From NCBI GenBank assembly GCA_015501605.1, contig JADNRZ010000003.1, positions 682,001 to 746,000 on the forward strand: 64,000 nucleotides of DNA, written 5' to 3'. How positions within the stretch are numbered: the stretch's first letter is position 1; each line of letters starts with the position of its first letter. Source of the stretch: Panaeolus papilionaceus. Its lineage: Eukaryota; Basidiomycota; Agaricomycetes; Agaricales. Shown piece after piece: positions 33,733 through 46,306 of the stretch. The notes under the pieces are model-generated. The model saw only the letters and a list, made by a program, of their open reading frames with translations. It did no database searches and was not told where the DNA came from. The translations under genes and the position numbers were made by a program.

Positions 33733-34784
33733 CTATCGGGGAAGCAGACTTCCTGCTCCTCGTAGAGCGAGACTTCCACCCAAGCGCAATGTTTGGGTTC
33801 CTCCTGGGAAGTAGGCGAGGACGTAGGCTACGAGTGCAACTACCTGTGGGAGATAATACGCGTCAGGAAGCGTGATGGTTAGAAGTAGGCGTTGCTTACC
33901 TGAACAGCGCCAGCAACGAGTGAGCCAAAGTATGAGTGGGCCTAAGGGATGGATGATTTGGATTGACGGAAGGAATGTTAGGTGTGTGGATGGGGTTGAG
34001 GTATGTGATAGATTGGTGAGGAATGTAATGAGCATGATGCAAGTTTAAGCATACTGTAAGATACGCACCCCAAGTGAAAAGTATAGTGTCAATCCCAGAC
34101 TTCCAAAGTAAACTCCGGAGAAGGGTAATCGTTCTTTCGAGCACAAGTGCTTAATGTGGTTAATAGGTCCGATAAGAACAGAGAACCTGAAAACATATAA
34201 TCAGTTTTCAAGTAGAATAAACATGAATGACTGTTAATGACACACCCGAACATGACGAGGAGACTGCCTAAACTGCAATGACGCAATGGGGTAAATAAGA
34301 AGTGTAGGGTTCAACATGTGTTAAGGATTTACCTAAATGACAAGGCAAACTTGGCTGGCCTGGTAGAAAATGAGATTAACTATATGAAGGATAGTGAAAT
34401 AGGGGATATGAACAGACTTTATTGCCAGCAGTGGTAGAGTCAAGAAAGCGACGAAGAAGCAGACCGCAGCACCGATTAAACAACCTCCAAATCCAAGTAA
34501 CCTGGCAGAATTTGAACATAAATTAGATTACAATGTCAAAATAGACCATTGGTTGTTCCGCACCTCTCCCATCTTGACAGCGCAAAGAAAGCCTCGTCCT
34601 CGTTGGATGACTCGTTGGAGCGCAATGGAATGTAATCGCCTGCAACTGCATTATAAAACCTGGAAAAGGGGTTTCCTCCTGATGAATTCTGAGCCGCTCT
34701 CTGTGAATCGTCGTTGTTCCCTTGAGCCCAGCGGAATTGTGATAGGTTTGCTCTGAAATTCTGTTCTGAGGATGCTGGAGGCAT
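33733..34784 (-). CDS. SFT2: Vesicle transport protein SFT2 (Got1/Sft2 family)
   Basis: A small tetra-spanning Golgi membrane protein that supports fusion of retrograde vesicles with the Golgi. The cytosolic N-terminus (MPPASSEQNFRANLSQF) leads to FFALSRWERLLGFGG, the family's pre-helix signature. Membrane segments follow: GCLIGAAVCFFVAFLTLPLL, PAKFALSFSLGSLLVMFGF, a helix at YFGSLGLTLYF, and VQVVALVAYVLAYFPGGTQT. The tail ends GAGSLLPR. Five or six exons are joined by short introns; the first donor is GTGCGG after GAG AG at about 34565. The ATG at 34784 and stop at 33735-33733 are clear. It is transcribed divergently from leucyl-tRNA synthetase. Confidence 0.87.
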
Positions 34785-35224
34785 AACTGTAAGAGACGTG
34801 TGGGGTAAACAAGAACAAACTTGGCATTGTATTATCGGTGTTACTATTTTTATTTTTTGTCTTTTTTCTAATATATTGATTTGACTCATTCTTTCTCTTT
34901 TATAATGACAGCCATAGCCTTCCGTTTGAATACTATATCTTATGAACGAGTCATAGAATTAAATTGAATTAAATACAAAAGTATTCGGATATAGATTAGA
35001 TTAGATGCTTTTTGATCGGAATCGGACTAAAAATAAAGGTTGAATATTTTCTTGTTCATGACTCGTTTTAACCAATTAGCAGTCGGATGCTTAAAAGAAA
35101 CTGATTTAACTGATTAACTAGATACAGACTATCCACCATTTCCGCCTTCCTCTCCTCCTCCCCCACAAGACTTTCGAGTCTCTGTACATTACTCCCCTCA
35201 ACTCGTCTTTCTTTTACAAGAAAT
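34785..35224. promoter_or_regulatory. Divergent promoter region, SFT2 / leucyl-tRNA synthetase
   Basis: A 440-bp AT-rich spacer between two divergent start codons. It contains ATTAGATTAGATG-type repeats near 34995 and a CT-rich run (35135-35165) before the synthetase ATG. No consensus TATA at a usual distance was found on the synthetase side. Confidence 0.45.
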
Positions 35225-38200
35225 ATGGCTCAGACCATTGAGCTTGCACAGGTATGCCTCCTCATCCTCACCATTAGAATTATTATTAAACACGAGTTGT
35301 AGACAGCCAAGAGAGACCATTTGAAGGCTTTGGAAAAGCAATACCAACAACGATGGCAACAGGAAAAGCTCTTTGAAACTTCGGCTCCATCCAAGGAAGA
35401 ACTTGCTGGTCTTTCCAAGGATGAAATCAAGCAAAAATACCCAAAATGGTTCGGAAACTTTCCATACCCCTACATGAACGGTAGTCTCCATCTCGGACAT
35501 GCCTTTACCATCTCAAAGATCGAGTTTGCTGCTGGCTTTGAGCGCATGTTGGGCAAGCGCGTATTGTTCCCCCACGGATTCCATGTTACCGGTATGCCTA
35601 TCAAGGTGGGTCATGTATTGCTCTCTCGGCGTTGCAAATTTTATTCATTCCATATGTCATAGGCATCGGCGGATAAAATTATTCGTGAAATTGAAATGTT
35701 CGGACCAGACTTTGAAAACTATGAAAAGATTCAAGCAGAGTTGGATAAGCAGGCAGAGGCAGAGAAGGAAAAGGAGGACGAGACTGCAGGAACGGCCGAC
35801 AAGTCCAAGGCAAAGAAGGGAAAGCTCGTCGCAAAGTCTACAGGATTGACCTACCAGTTCCAAATTATGGAGTCGATCAACGTTCCCCGTTCCGAAATTA
35901 AAAAGTTTGCTGACCCCATGCACTGGTTGACCTACTTCCCTCCCATTGCTGTCGTACGCGTCTTTTCTTCTCTTTTCCCATTGTTCCCCATCTAAAGTTA
36001 TGACAGGACGATAACAACGCTTTCGGTTCGCGTATCGACTGGCGCCGTTCCTTCCTCACCACAAAAGCCAACCCTTATTACGATGCATTCGTGAGGTGGC
36101 AGGTCAACAAACTCTACAAACTCGGAAAGATCAAATTCGGCGAACGCTACACTATCTACAGTCCCAAGGACGGACAGCCTTGTATGGACCACGACCGTCA
36201 AGATGGTGAAGGAATTGGTCCCCAGGAGTACACCGGAATTAAGATGGAGGTCGTGGAGTGGAGTCCCGCTGCTCAGGCTGCCGTCGGTGACAAGGCAGGT
36301 GGAAGGAAGGTCTTCTTGGTGGCTGCTACTCTCCGTCCGGAAACTATGTGGGTTTTCTCGGAATTGTATATGGGTCTTTGACGTTCTGACGCGCTCTTAG
36401 GTACGGTCAAACCAACTGCTTCGTTGGTACTGGCATCAAGTATGGCCTCTTCGCCGTCAACGATCAGGAAGCGTTCGTTTGCACCCTCCGTGCTGCCCGC
36501 AACATGGCCTTCCAGGGGACCATCACTCCTCGCGGAAACATCCAGCAGCTCGCCGAGATCGATGGTTCAAAGATCGTCGGAACCAAGATTAGCGCTCCTT
36601 TCGCTATCAACCCCCAGGTCTACGTTTTGCCCATGGACAACGTTCTCGCCACCAAGGGTACTGGTGTTGTCACCTCTGTACCCTCCGACTCCCCTGATGA
36701 TTTCCAGACCCTCACTGATCTCCGCAAGAAGCCCGAGTTCTACAAGATTGAGCCATCTTGGGCTGCCATCGACCCCGTCCCTGTTATCTCGACTCCTACG
36801 TATGGTGACATGACCGCCCCTGCTATCGTCAAGCAGTTGAAGATCCAGTCGCAGAAGGATACGAAGCAGCTTGCCGAGGCTAAGGAGATCGCCTACAAGG
36901 AAGGATTCTATAACGGTACCATGACCGTGGGCGAGTTCAAGGGCATGAGTGTCCAGGAAGCTAAGCCTAAAGTCCGAGAGGCGATGATTGGTGCTGGATT
37001 GGCATTCCCCTACGCCGAGCCTGAGGGCTTTGTCCTCTCGCGCAGTGCAGACGAGTGTGTTGTCGCTTTGATGGACCAGTGGTACTTGGACTACGGAGAG
37101 GCTGAGTGGAAGAAGCAGACTGAGGGGTACGCCTGTTCTTTGTCTTTCAAGGGTGCGAATACTGAGTTTGATTCTCAGATTGTTGGCCCGGATGAACACT
37201 CACTCACAAGAGACCCGTCATGCGTTTGAGAAGACTCTTGACTGGTTGAACAAGTGGGCATGTGCTCGTACCTACGGATTGGGATCCGACTTGCCTTGGG
37301 ATCCTCACTTCCTCGTCGAGTCTTTGAGCGATTCGACAGTGTACATGAGCTACTACACTGTTGCCCACTTGTTGCATGGTAAGCTTTATTATCATTATTA
37401 TTACCAATGCACGTCGATGTTAACTCGTGTGCAGACAACATCGAGGGCAGCAAGCCTGGTCCATTGGGCGTCACCGCAGAGCAAATGACCGACGAAATCT
37501 GGGAGTACATCTTCTGCAACGGCCCCTTCCCAGATCCCTCCCCCATCCCCAAAGAAAAGGTCGACGCAATGAAGCACGAATACGAGTATTTCTACCCCTT
37601 CGACATCCGCTCGTCTGCCAAAGATCTCGTGCCCAACCATCTTACCTTCGCTCTGTACAACCACGCTGCACTCTTCCCTGAGGACAAGTGGCCGCTCAGT
37701 ATGAGGACCAACGGCCATTTGATGTTGAATGGAAAGAAGATGAGTAAGAGCACGGGTAACTCCTTGACTTTGAGAGAGGCGATTGAGAAGTTTGGTGCTG
37801 ATGCGACGAGATTGAGTCTTGCGGATGCTGGAGATGGTCTTGAGGATGCCAACTTTGAGGAGAAGGCTGCTAATGCGAATATCTTGCGTATTCACACTCT
37901 CTTGGCGTGGTGTGAGGTGAGACACAGGTCGAATATTTTTCTGTTGGATATTCAAGCTGAAGTCTATTTAGGACATGGTCAATGACAAAGCTAAGCTCCG
38001 ACATGGCGAGAAGAACTACCACGATATCGTCTTCGAGCAGGAGATTCAAGACCTAGTCAACATCACTAAGGGACATTACATTGCGTAAGAACCTTTTTCT
38101 ATGTTTAAACGCGTATTTAGTTTATCACTTTCAGCACCAATTACAAGGATGCCCTCAAATTCGGTTTCTACGACTTCCAATCTGCGCGTGATTGGTACCG

Positions 38201-39004
38201 TGAGGTCACCTCTGATGCCGGCATGCACGTCGACCTCGTTCTCCAATGGATCCGCTCCGCGGCCCTCCTTGTCACTCCCATCGCCCCTCACTTCGCCGAA
38301 CACATCTGGACCGCCATCCTCCAAAGTCCCACGTCTATCCAACAGGCGTTGTGGCCCGAGACCAAGGGCGAGGCTGACAAGAGTGTCATTGCTGCAGGCC
38401 AATACATGCGTGGTGTTGTCAAGATGATGAGAGATGGCGAGACGACGCTCGTCAAGGCTTTGTCCAAGGCGAAGGGCAAGAAGGGCGGTGCTGCACCTAC
38501 TGATGTTTTCGATCCCAAGAAATCTAGGGGTGCAAAGGTGTATGTATCTACTGCGTTTCCTGAGTGGCAGGACGCGTGCGTGCAGACTGTGAAAGAGGCC
38601 TATAATGAGGCTGAGAACAAGGTGGACGATGCCAAGGTTAAGCAGATTCTGACTGAGAAGGGCTTGATCAAGGATAAGCGTGCTATGCCTTTCATCCAGG
38701 TGTTCAAGGTTTGTGTTTTATCTACCTTCTATTTGATGGAAAGTAACGTACTCTCCTTCAGAAATCTCTGGGCCAATACGGAACAGCTGCCTTCTCGCGT
38801 ACCTTGCCGTTCGACGAACGCGCCGTGCTGATCGAATTGTCAAGTTACATCAAGAAGACTCTTAACCTCGATGAGGTTGATATTTTGACAACAAGCGAAG
38901 CGTTGGCTAAGGTTGAACAGGGTGTGCCTAACTTTACCAAGAGCATCATCGAGAGCTCTGAACCTGGTAACCCTGGATTGGAGTATTATAATGTGCAGTC
39001 ATAA
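35225..39004 (+). CDS. Cytosolic leucyl-tRNA synthetase
   Basis: A class I aminoacyl-tRNA synthetase that charges tRNA-Leu. Exon 1 is 35225-35251 (MAQTIELAQ), and exon 2 from 35303 carries the class I signature: [20 protein letters not shown] includes HLGH. The CP1 editing region follows, with LRPETM (35.8-36.4 kb), YGQTNCFVG and the Thr-rich editing pocket. Downstream, [20 protein letters not shown] and [15 protein letters not shown] precede the KMSKS loop ([13 protein letters not shown]). The C-terminal anticodon-binding helices end GLEYYNVQS. Introns include 37127-37178 and one just before the last exon. The size, about 1080 residues, fits eukaryotic cytosolic enzymes. This is the complete, presumably functional copy; its central 2.5 kb is duplicated in reverse at 49521-52039. 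Homologous to yeast CDC60. Confidence 0.92.
35814..38332 (+). repeat. Source segment of the inverted LeuRS duplication
   Basis: Position x here pairs with 87853 minus x in the reverse copy, with no insertion or deletion over the whole length. The outer limits are where similarity stops, at about 35814 and 38328-38332. Sequence, introns included, appears identical from about 35830 to 37960 and differs at about 5% beyond that. Confidence 0.9.
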
Positions 39005-39307
39005 TTGTTAGGGGTGTATAGATACCGGGTAGTATTAGTAATTGAAATTCCTTATCTCTCTCATTCTTCATGCAGTATGGGTTGATGAGTCTTTTTTGCG
39101 GCGGGTCCGTCCGAGTGAGTTGTTTGCTTGTGAGGGAGTGAATCAGTGTGGGGATGTGACTTGACGCGCCCCTATGGATGTCGCGTTGCAGTGCAACGTG
39201 ACTCATTCCCTTCCCAGGTTGCGCTGTTTAAAAGCGGCTGACCGTCGACCACATTCCTACAACCTCGTCAAAAGCCTTAAAATTTCAACGAAGGCATTGT
39301 TTCTTTG
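39005..39307. other. Spacer between LeuRS and F-box gene
   Basis: A 303-bp stretch holding the synthetase 3' UTR and the F-box promoter. A TTTAAAAGCGG block at about 39227 lies 80 bp before the next ATG and could be a TATA-like element. Confidence 0.4.
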
Positions 39308-41813
39308 ATGTCTGATACTATGGAATCTGCACCAAGAAGATCTACAAGACAGAGGACCTCAATTGCTCCCTCGGCCGCTGTTGCCACGAGCAGTACGCAA
39401 CCACAAGCACAAGCAGCCTCGCAAGCTGTTGATGAAAATGACAGCGAAGATGAATTTCAGGAACCTCAAGGCGGGAAAAGAAAGCGCAAAGCAGTCGTAG
39501 ACAAGGGCAAGGGCTCAAAGCCACAGAGCAAAGCTGCTAAGAAGCGAAAGGGCCAAGGCATACTGGAACAACTCACTGAAATGCCGTTTGATATCCTGTT
39601 TGAGGTGTGCATTTCCCTAGACTCTAGACTGGTGGTGTATTTTGTGTTCTTAGGCCCCTGCGCTTAGATTTTTGGACATCTTTTGCCGTGTGATTTGCTC
39701 AGCCTCAGTCGTACATCCAAGGATTTCCGTCAATTTGTTTTGGGCCGTGGCTTCAAGTCGATCTGGATTCATTCTCGCAAGCGTGTTGAGGGACTGCCTG
39801 ATTGTCCTGATGACCTCAGTGAGCCGATGTATGCTGAGCTTGCATTTGGAAAAGGATGCCTTGTAAGATTGCGTTATTGTCTTGGTTGTGAGATGTGCTA
39901 AAATGTTCTACTTCCACTCTTAGGTGTGTGGTAAGGGAGGGGTCACTGTTTTGATTTGGCAAGCACGAACGAGGCTCTGCTACAGCTGCATTGACGATAT
40001 GTATGTGTCCTTTTGTCTGAGTCTCGTGGCTGCCCTGATCATGATCAATACGATCGTAGCTATGTCACCAACAGCTATATATCCCGACTGGGTCTTCCTG
40101 GTACACTGGTGGACAGAGTCCCCAAGACACGTCTCCGACACAGTAAGTTATTGACGGTGAAATCAACGTTGCTATTCTCATTTGTTTCACAGAGCAGAGA
40201 TATTCTCCGGTGTATGGTCACACGTGGGCAGAAGAATACAAAGCCCTAAAGACTCCCGAGGAAAAGCAAAGGTGGGAGGAGGCCAAAATCGCACAGAGTG
40301 AGATTGCCAAACAGGTGTGTGGTGGTGATTAGGCATTCTGTTGTACGAGTACTATGCTGAAAAGATGTACAGCACGCCTATCTTTGTCAGGATTGGCAGA
40401 GGACCTTTTCACAGATGGGTTCATACCAAAAGATGGACGAAAAACGGGACCGTAAATCGAGGTAAGTACTGCAGTATACAAAAGCGACTTATACTTACTA
40501 ACTTTATGTCGCTCTTAGAATGGTGCAGCTCGCTAAATCAATGGGCTGGGATAACGATTTGGTCCACGCCGTTGAAGAAGACCCTGAAATCGACAGACTC
40601 TGCTCACGAAAATTGACAGACAAAGGTACCTGCAATCTTTTGTGCGCCAGAACACACTATTGACACACAAGCAGCTTTTGAAAATGCTCGGTCCCTCATC
40701 GACAGAATTATGACGGAAGCCAAAGAGCAGCGCACTCTTCAGGAACGGAAGGAAATGTATAAGAGTCGCATCCAGGCCCTCAAGAATGCGTATCAGAACT
40801 CAGTTGACCTTTGGCATTCCCCTTTGCAACCACGCCCCCGTGTCAGCGATATATTCATGGTACCCCGAATCAAGTCACTGGTCGTTGACACCCCACCGGA
40901 GATCAACGTGGACACGACACATTTTGACTTTACGAAAGACACTTTGCCCATGGTGATCGAGGAAGCTAATAACATCATCAGGCAAAAATTGTTGGACATG
41001 GTCGATGAAGGCCTGAAAGATGTAGAACACGACCCCGCCACAGTGCTCGATCTTGCGTCTACAGTGTTTGTCAACCCGTCGTACAGCTACAGGAATATTT
41101 TCATGCCCACGCGACAAGTGCTTTATCTAAAGCCCGACCACGATTACTATTACGCATCAAGTAGCAAGGGCAACCTCGAGTCCATCGCGTACGAGGTCTT
41201 CCAGATGAACCCCTGGGGCCACAACAACAACATGAGCGTACAGTTCAACCGTCCGGCCCATGATGCTGTATGCAAAATGCTCACCTTCTGTGGGTTCGAC
41301 CCCTTGACCGTCACCGCGGCAGAGGTAGATAAAGCTGATCCTATCATTGAATGCTTGGATTGTAACCACTACTTGAATGGACGACTGCTTATGAGGTGGC
41401 AGAAAGCTGTACGTAGACTTTTTTTCCTCTGTTTTCCTTTAGCTGGTACTCGAGCTAAAAATGATATTAGGCCTCTCACCTACTTCAAAACCATGACAAC
41501 ACCAATAATTTCTCTTTGGCCGACGACACAGACGCGGCAAGAACAAGGGCGAAGCTGAGAGAGGACGACGAAGTCAAGGATTATCGTGAGGGCGTCCAGG
41601 CGAGGTGCAAGCATTGCGAATATACCTCGAGGATAGCTGACACTCGTCGTCATCTCTGGGAACAGTACGTAACCAGCTTCGTGGTGTGGTGCCTATGCTT
41701 ATTCTAATCTGTGTAGACACGATGTTACGTATCCTGAAGACACAGATTTGGAAATCGCTGAAAGGACCGCCAGAGCGGAGAGCTGCCGTCTGTGGCCTGC
41801 TCGTCCCGTTTGA
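39308..41813 (+). CDS. F-box protein with C-terminal zinc-finger-like motif
   Basis: A multi-exon gene. The N-terminus is charged and basic (GGKRKRKAVVDKGKGSK, probable nuclear signal). The F-box follows: LEQLTEMPFDILFE, intron, IFGHLLPCDLLSLSRTSKDF. The middle has VCGKGGVTVLIWQARTRLC and CYSCID, a Cys-rich block. A large exon (about 40675-41405) encodes coiled helical sequence, including ERKEMYKSRIQALKNAY. Near the end, RCKHCEYTSRIADTRRHLWE plus QHDV makes a CxxC...HxxxxxH finger. The last splice (GTACGT, ending at TAG before 41719) leads to a stop at 41811-41813. The first Met of the frame is at 39308. F-box proteins act in SCF ubiquitin ligases; substrate choice is unknown. It is related in plan to the 27.7-29.4 kb gene. 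Confidence 0.75.
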
Positions 41814-42054
41814 TCGTGTTATATTCTATCGTACAAAGACAATCAAACATTTCCTGGACTTTTCTTTCCCTTTACACCAACTTATACTCGTGATATTTTG
41901 GTCAGTACAATATGTGATCTATGTATGTCCAGCTTTGATTACTTTATCTATCAGCAATGTATGTTGTATATAGGCATTGGCGCTATGAAGCATTTGCACT
42001 CGAACACACTTTAAATAACGCGATCCCCAGGGAAAACCTGTACACGAACCGAAC

Positions 42055-43386
42055 CTAAGCTTTCTTGACAATGCTTGACGCCCAATCATAGAGAATAGAA
42101 TTGAATTCTTCTGGCTTTTCCAGCAGTGGCGAGTGGCCGGCATCTTCGATAACTTTGAGTGTCAACAACTCTGAGTGGCACTTTTTCTATAAAGCGCACG
42201 AAATTATTAGCATGCATGACAGCGCAGGTCGCAAAGAAAACCCTACCGCGATGAAGTCCATAAACGCGATGCTGTTGATCTTGTCATGTCTTCCAAACAG
42301 GATGAGTTGGGGAATGGATATTGTGGCCTGTTGGAGGTACGCGTCCCATTTCTTATCTCGCTTGAATATCCATTGGCGAGTATCGGTATGAGCTTCGGTC
42401 AGCATTCCTCGGAGCTTTAACTGCCATTCGCGAGGCAGTGGCCTATTCGTTATGGGGACGACTTATCATTCGAGAGGTCATTGTCAGATAGTGAAAAAGA
42501 GCACTGACTTATAAGACAGGTCCTCGATCCATTTTCCATATGCATTGTGCATTCCCGTTGCATCCTCGTTGTCAGTGAAGCAAGGGTAGGGTCCAGAGGT
42601 AAAGAAGGGAAGGATATCACACCTACTCGGTGGCGTACGTCAGAGATCGATCAGTCTTGCAGATCCAGGCAGTGTATTAGGCGCCCTAGAACTCACCATT
42701 CTCCTGCAACCCCATTTACGATGGCGAGCCCACGAATATTGTCGACCCCATACACGGTCATATAGTCCGTTGGTATGACTGCCCCGTATGACCAACCTAC
42801 GAATATAGGTTTTGTGATCGAGAATGCTTCGAGGACGGCAGCGACGTCGCTTGCTTGTTGGGCATCGTCAAAACGAGGCGTCTCGAGATCGATGCTCGGC
42901 TGAAAGGAGAAATGATGAGGTACTTGATGTCAGATGTGTTATTTGGCTGACCGTTTCACTTCTCCCGTGTCCCCGAAGGTCAAAGCGTACTTGATAGAAC
43001 GCGGATTGCAATTTCTTATCGAAGAATTGATAATCGAACTAAATCAATAGGTAGTTATGAATATTATTCTGTTTTGAACACCCCATTTCAAGGCGGAAAC
43101 TCACGACGTCTCCGCAAAGCGAATTCTGTAAGATTTGTCATCAGTGATGATGGGAGTAAATGTGAAGGTGAAGGAAGCAAAATCTAATGGATTCTCAGCT
43201 TGCACCATACACCACTAGTTTTTGTATCCTCTACCGCGGACCAATTCATCAAAGACCTACGCCATGAATGTAAACGATCGCAGGAAGGGTAGGATCGCCG
43301 ATAGCCTCTGCGTATATCTTAGTACCATCGATTGACGATACGACAGTCTTAACCACTATTGGGTAATGGGAGTCAGAAGAAGCCAT
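42055..43386 (-). CDS. Alpha/beta hydrolase-fold protein
   Basis: The N-terminus MASSDSHYPIVVKTVV leads into IDGTKIYAEAIGDP and IVYIHG, the HG oxyanion-hole motif. The nucleophile elbow reads FVGWSYGAVIP (GxSxG) around 42780-42830, and the catalytic His lies in VIEDAGHSPLLEKPEEF near 42110-42150. Together these are the classic features of an epoxide hydrolase or haloperoxidase-like hydrolase, though the substrate cannot be told. Six or so exons are split by short introns. ATG is at 43386 and TAG at 42057-42055. No signal peptide is evident, so it is probably intracellular. An upstream open stretch to 43482 lacks a supported start. Confidence 0.8.
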
Positions 43387-43671
43387 TGTTGCCGTTGTTG
43401 TTGATCTCGAGGTGAAGGGAAACAAGGGCGTAGCGATCAGGCACACAGATCTATGTAAATTGTAGTGAAGGAACACAGCCATCGACTTATCAATCTTGCC
43501 AAATTTATCTTCACCCCTATGTCTAAATTGGCCTCTGCGCCTAATCCAAGTTTAACTTTTTAAAAACGATATGGAAGTAGTCATGGGCATGCGTCATATC
43601 ACGTTTAAGTGTTTAAAGTCATTGTAGCGATCCAAGTCGCGATCAGGTTTACATCCATTGACTTTTGACAA

Positions 43672-45684
43672 TCAGTACAGATCGCGGTGAGCTTTCTCTA
43701 TGCGTTCGATGCTGATTTGTAATGAGACGATGGGAGAAATATTGTGGGCATATCCTATAATAGGGTTAGAATTAAGCATTATGCGCTTGGTTGACTGAGA
43801 TGTTTGCGATGCACCTTCAGACCAACGGCCAATTGCACTCTTGAGCGGTGAGAGAAGGTTTTTGTCGATTGTTTGCCTCATGTCTGGGTCGCGGATGCCG
43901 GTCTACAGACACACACTTAACACCTATACACAAAGGGACATGAGCCTCCTAATAGGTTATACGTACCAGGTTCTGTGCATCTCGGTGTATGAGGATGTAA
44001 TAGAGCGATAAGCACTCGACCAAGCGAGCAGATTCAGGACTCTCTTGAAAGTCTTTCAGAGATAGGTCGGAAGTGAGCAGATCTGGGGGGTTGGATCTAA
44101 ATAGGATAGGACCAAATGATGGTAAGAAAAGTGGCTTCACGAAATACTTGTCTTCTTTGGCTGGGTCTGATATGGCCCGCAAAAGTCCTTCTTTCACAAG
44201 ACCGACGGATGCTACACTCATTTGTGGATATTGAGGATCATTGCTAAGCTCTTTGAGTTGTATGAATCGGCTGTGTGGGTCGCTAGCGGAGAGAACCAGA
44301 GAAAGGCAGCGAAAGACTTGGTTTCGAATCAGGGGATCGGGATGAGCGCTGGCGATAGATGGCAAGACGCTGCAGAGGTCCGCGGAAAAATCTGGAGGTA
44401 GAACTTGCTTATCGGGATTCTCTTGGTAAGCGTGAAAGATTTTGAGCAACACAGCTAATGATTCATCCACGAATGTGTTTGTGTTCAGGGCAGAGAGAAT
44501 GACGGGCATGAGAGGGCGTAAAGCGACTTGGGGTTGGATTTCCTCGGGGGCATCATAAGCAAAAAAGAAAAGATCACTGGTTGAGAAGGGGCCTGTACTT
44601 CTGGGCGTGCATCCCAAAAGTCTGTAAGAGGACTGTATGGATTCAATAGGACGTCATTACTAGGGTTACCATGACGTACCAATACCCTCTGAACAGCGTT
44701 TTCTCCTTGTTGCCATTTGTAACGGCTAGATGAGAAAATAGTATGCCGTGGAAATAGTTGCTCAAGAGTCCTTTGAGCGATAAATGATTGGAGTGATTCG
44801 GAGAACGCTATCAGTGTGCAGTCCAAGAGGACTTTGATCATTTCCTATGATATGATTCGATAGTGTTCAAAACGAAAAATGAGTAAACATGTTTCAGCCT
44901 ACCTTGCACATAGTGGCCTCCGTGTCTTGATCCGCTAAGACCTCGTTACACCATGCGACTATTTTGTCTGAGAGGTGAGAAACACTTGTGATGACAGCAA
45001 GCGACTCGACGCGGTTACACCGGGGTGCTGCAACCTTTATGGTCGTCTCTACCTCTTGGATGAATGGCTGTATGGTTTCTCTGGCGGGTTTTCTCCGTAG
45101 TTTTATTCTAGTTATTGCTGGGCGCAGATTAGAAGTAAGCTTTGTACATAATTCAGTACACAAACCTGCGGCATACAAGTCTACCAAAGTTGATAATTGG
45201 GCGCTGATTGAGAGCTGCTTCTCCAATACACTCGGATCCTTGTATTCCTCGTCATCTTCATTCTCAAATCCATGTCTCAAAGTTTCTATGGCTTCTTGAG
45301 CCGTGATGATCACTTCCCGAGATGAACCACATTCTCCAATTAATGCTAAAATATCTTGGGCAGCATTCTCTGCAGAGGGGAGTAACAGAGGGATGAGATG
45401 AAGTGGGTCCTAAAGAGAAATGAGTCTCTTTTTCCACATGAAAAAGAAAAGATATACCAAGTAATCCTTTCCGGCATTGGTGACAACAAGGCTATAAATC
45501 TCGTTCAGCGTCTGTTTAGGTGGCTCATCATGAACCGCGGAGGTAAGGACACCTGTCAAGGCGGTGCTTATGTCCTGATGTTTTATCAGCACAGACTTTA
45601 CAGTCAGAACAATATTGGTTAAACCTCATCTGAAGCATCTGAAGCAAGATCCAAAGCCTTTAACAGCGCAGGGTTGGGAGCCAT
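43672..45684 (-). CDS. HEAT/ARM-like protein, probably YAP-binding/ALF4/glomulin family
   Basis: An all-helical protein of about 560 residues. It starts MAPNPALLKALDLASDASDE; exons then include SREVIITAQEAIETLRHGF, LVDLYAAAITRIKLRRKP and LADQDTEATMCK. A later block reads TGPFSTSDLFFFAYDAPEEI, SAHPDPLIRNQVFRCLSLVL and SVASVGLVKEGLLRAI. The HPDPLIRNQVFRCLS and VGLVKEGLL signatures resemble the fungal YAP-binding/ALF4/glomulin group, which in animals and plants regulates cullin-RING ligases. A 26S proteasome S5b-like chaperone is an alternative. The last intron, GTGCATCG to CTATTATAG near 43755-43820, leads to the end IERIEKAHRDLY. Family assignment is from memory of sequence patterns and needs a profile search. 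Confidence 0.55.
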
Positions 45685-46306
45685 GATAAAAGGACCAGGA
45701 CCGGATCTAATCTGTGAAGTCACGTTTTTCAACTTGTTCTCGCTGCTTATCCTTTGATCAAAGGCAGCATTTGCCTTCGTATTTCTGATTTCTGTGCCGG
45801 AGCATCTTCCCCCAGGTGATAAATCAATTATATCCTTAATCTACTCATCAATAGCTTTTGAATGGTAATTTTTTTAGGGGTCCTAGTGGTCTGGGTATTA
45901 AATAATCAAATACATATACCTGATTCACCTGAGAGTGCACCGGTTTCCCAAAAAGGAACGCGTGAACACGATCATGTGATCCAATAATGAACACGTCCAA
46001 CCACAAGTTGAAGTTTTAAGTAAAGTTCAACTACAAGTTCAACTTCAAGTTGGTCATTCATTCAGCGCTCATTTCGTCCTCTCTGGTCTTTCTGACACTA
46101 CTTCTGCTTTATGGTTATTATATGCCTGAATCTAGAGAACAAGATGCCCATTTCATCTTCTTCCAAAAACGTCTATCATCTCTAACAGCTGGCACTTCTC
46201 TCCATCTCCTAGGAATTCATGCAGACGCTTCTACCAAGGAGGAGAATAAATATGGTGCAGAGGATGGAACGCATTATGTAATGTACGTAATCATAATTTG
46301 AATATA
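45685..46306. other. Spacer between glomulin-like gene and RFT1
   Basis: It contains a short imperfect direct repeat (TTCAACTACAAG units at 46026-46052) and a hydrophobic open frame at 46050-46301 that lacks an ATG. No supported gene. Confidence 0.4.

Noticed and set aside
36567..37199. Open frame of 210 codons on the minus strand inside leucyl-tRNA synthetase, repeated at 50654-51286 on the plus strand
   Set aside because: It lies antisense to conserved synthetase exons, lacks splice logic or a known motif, and appears twice only because the segment is duplicated.
46050..46301. Hydrophobic open frame resembling a membrane helix, reminiscent of the A/C family first exon
   Set aside because: No ATG before the helix, no TATA box, no shared splice site and no TRxFxWPL or GIHLQLYIN motif nearby.
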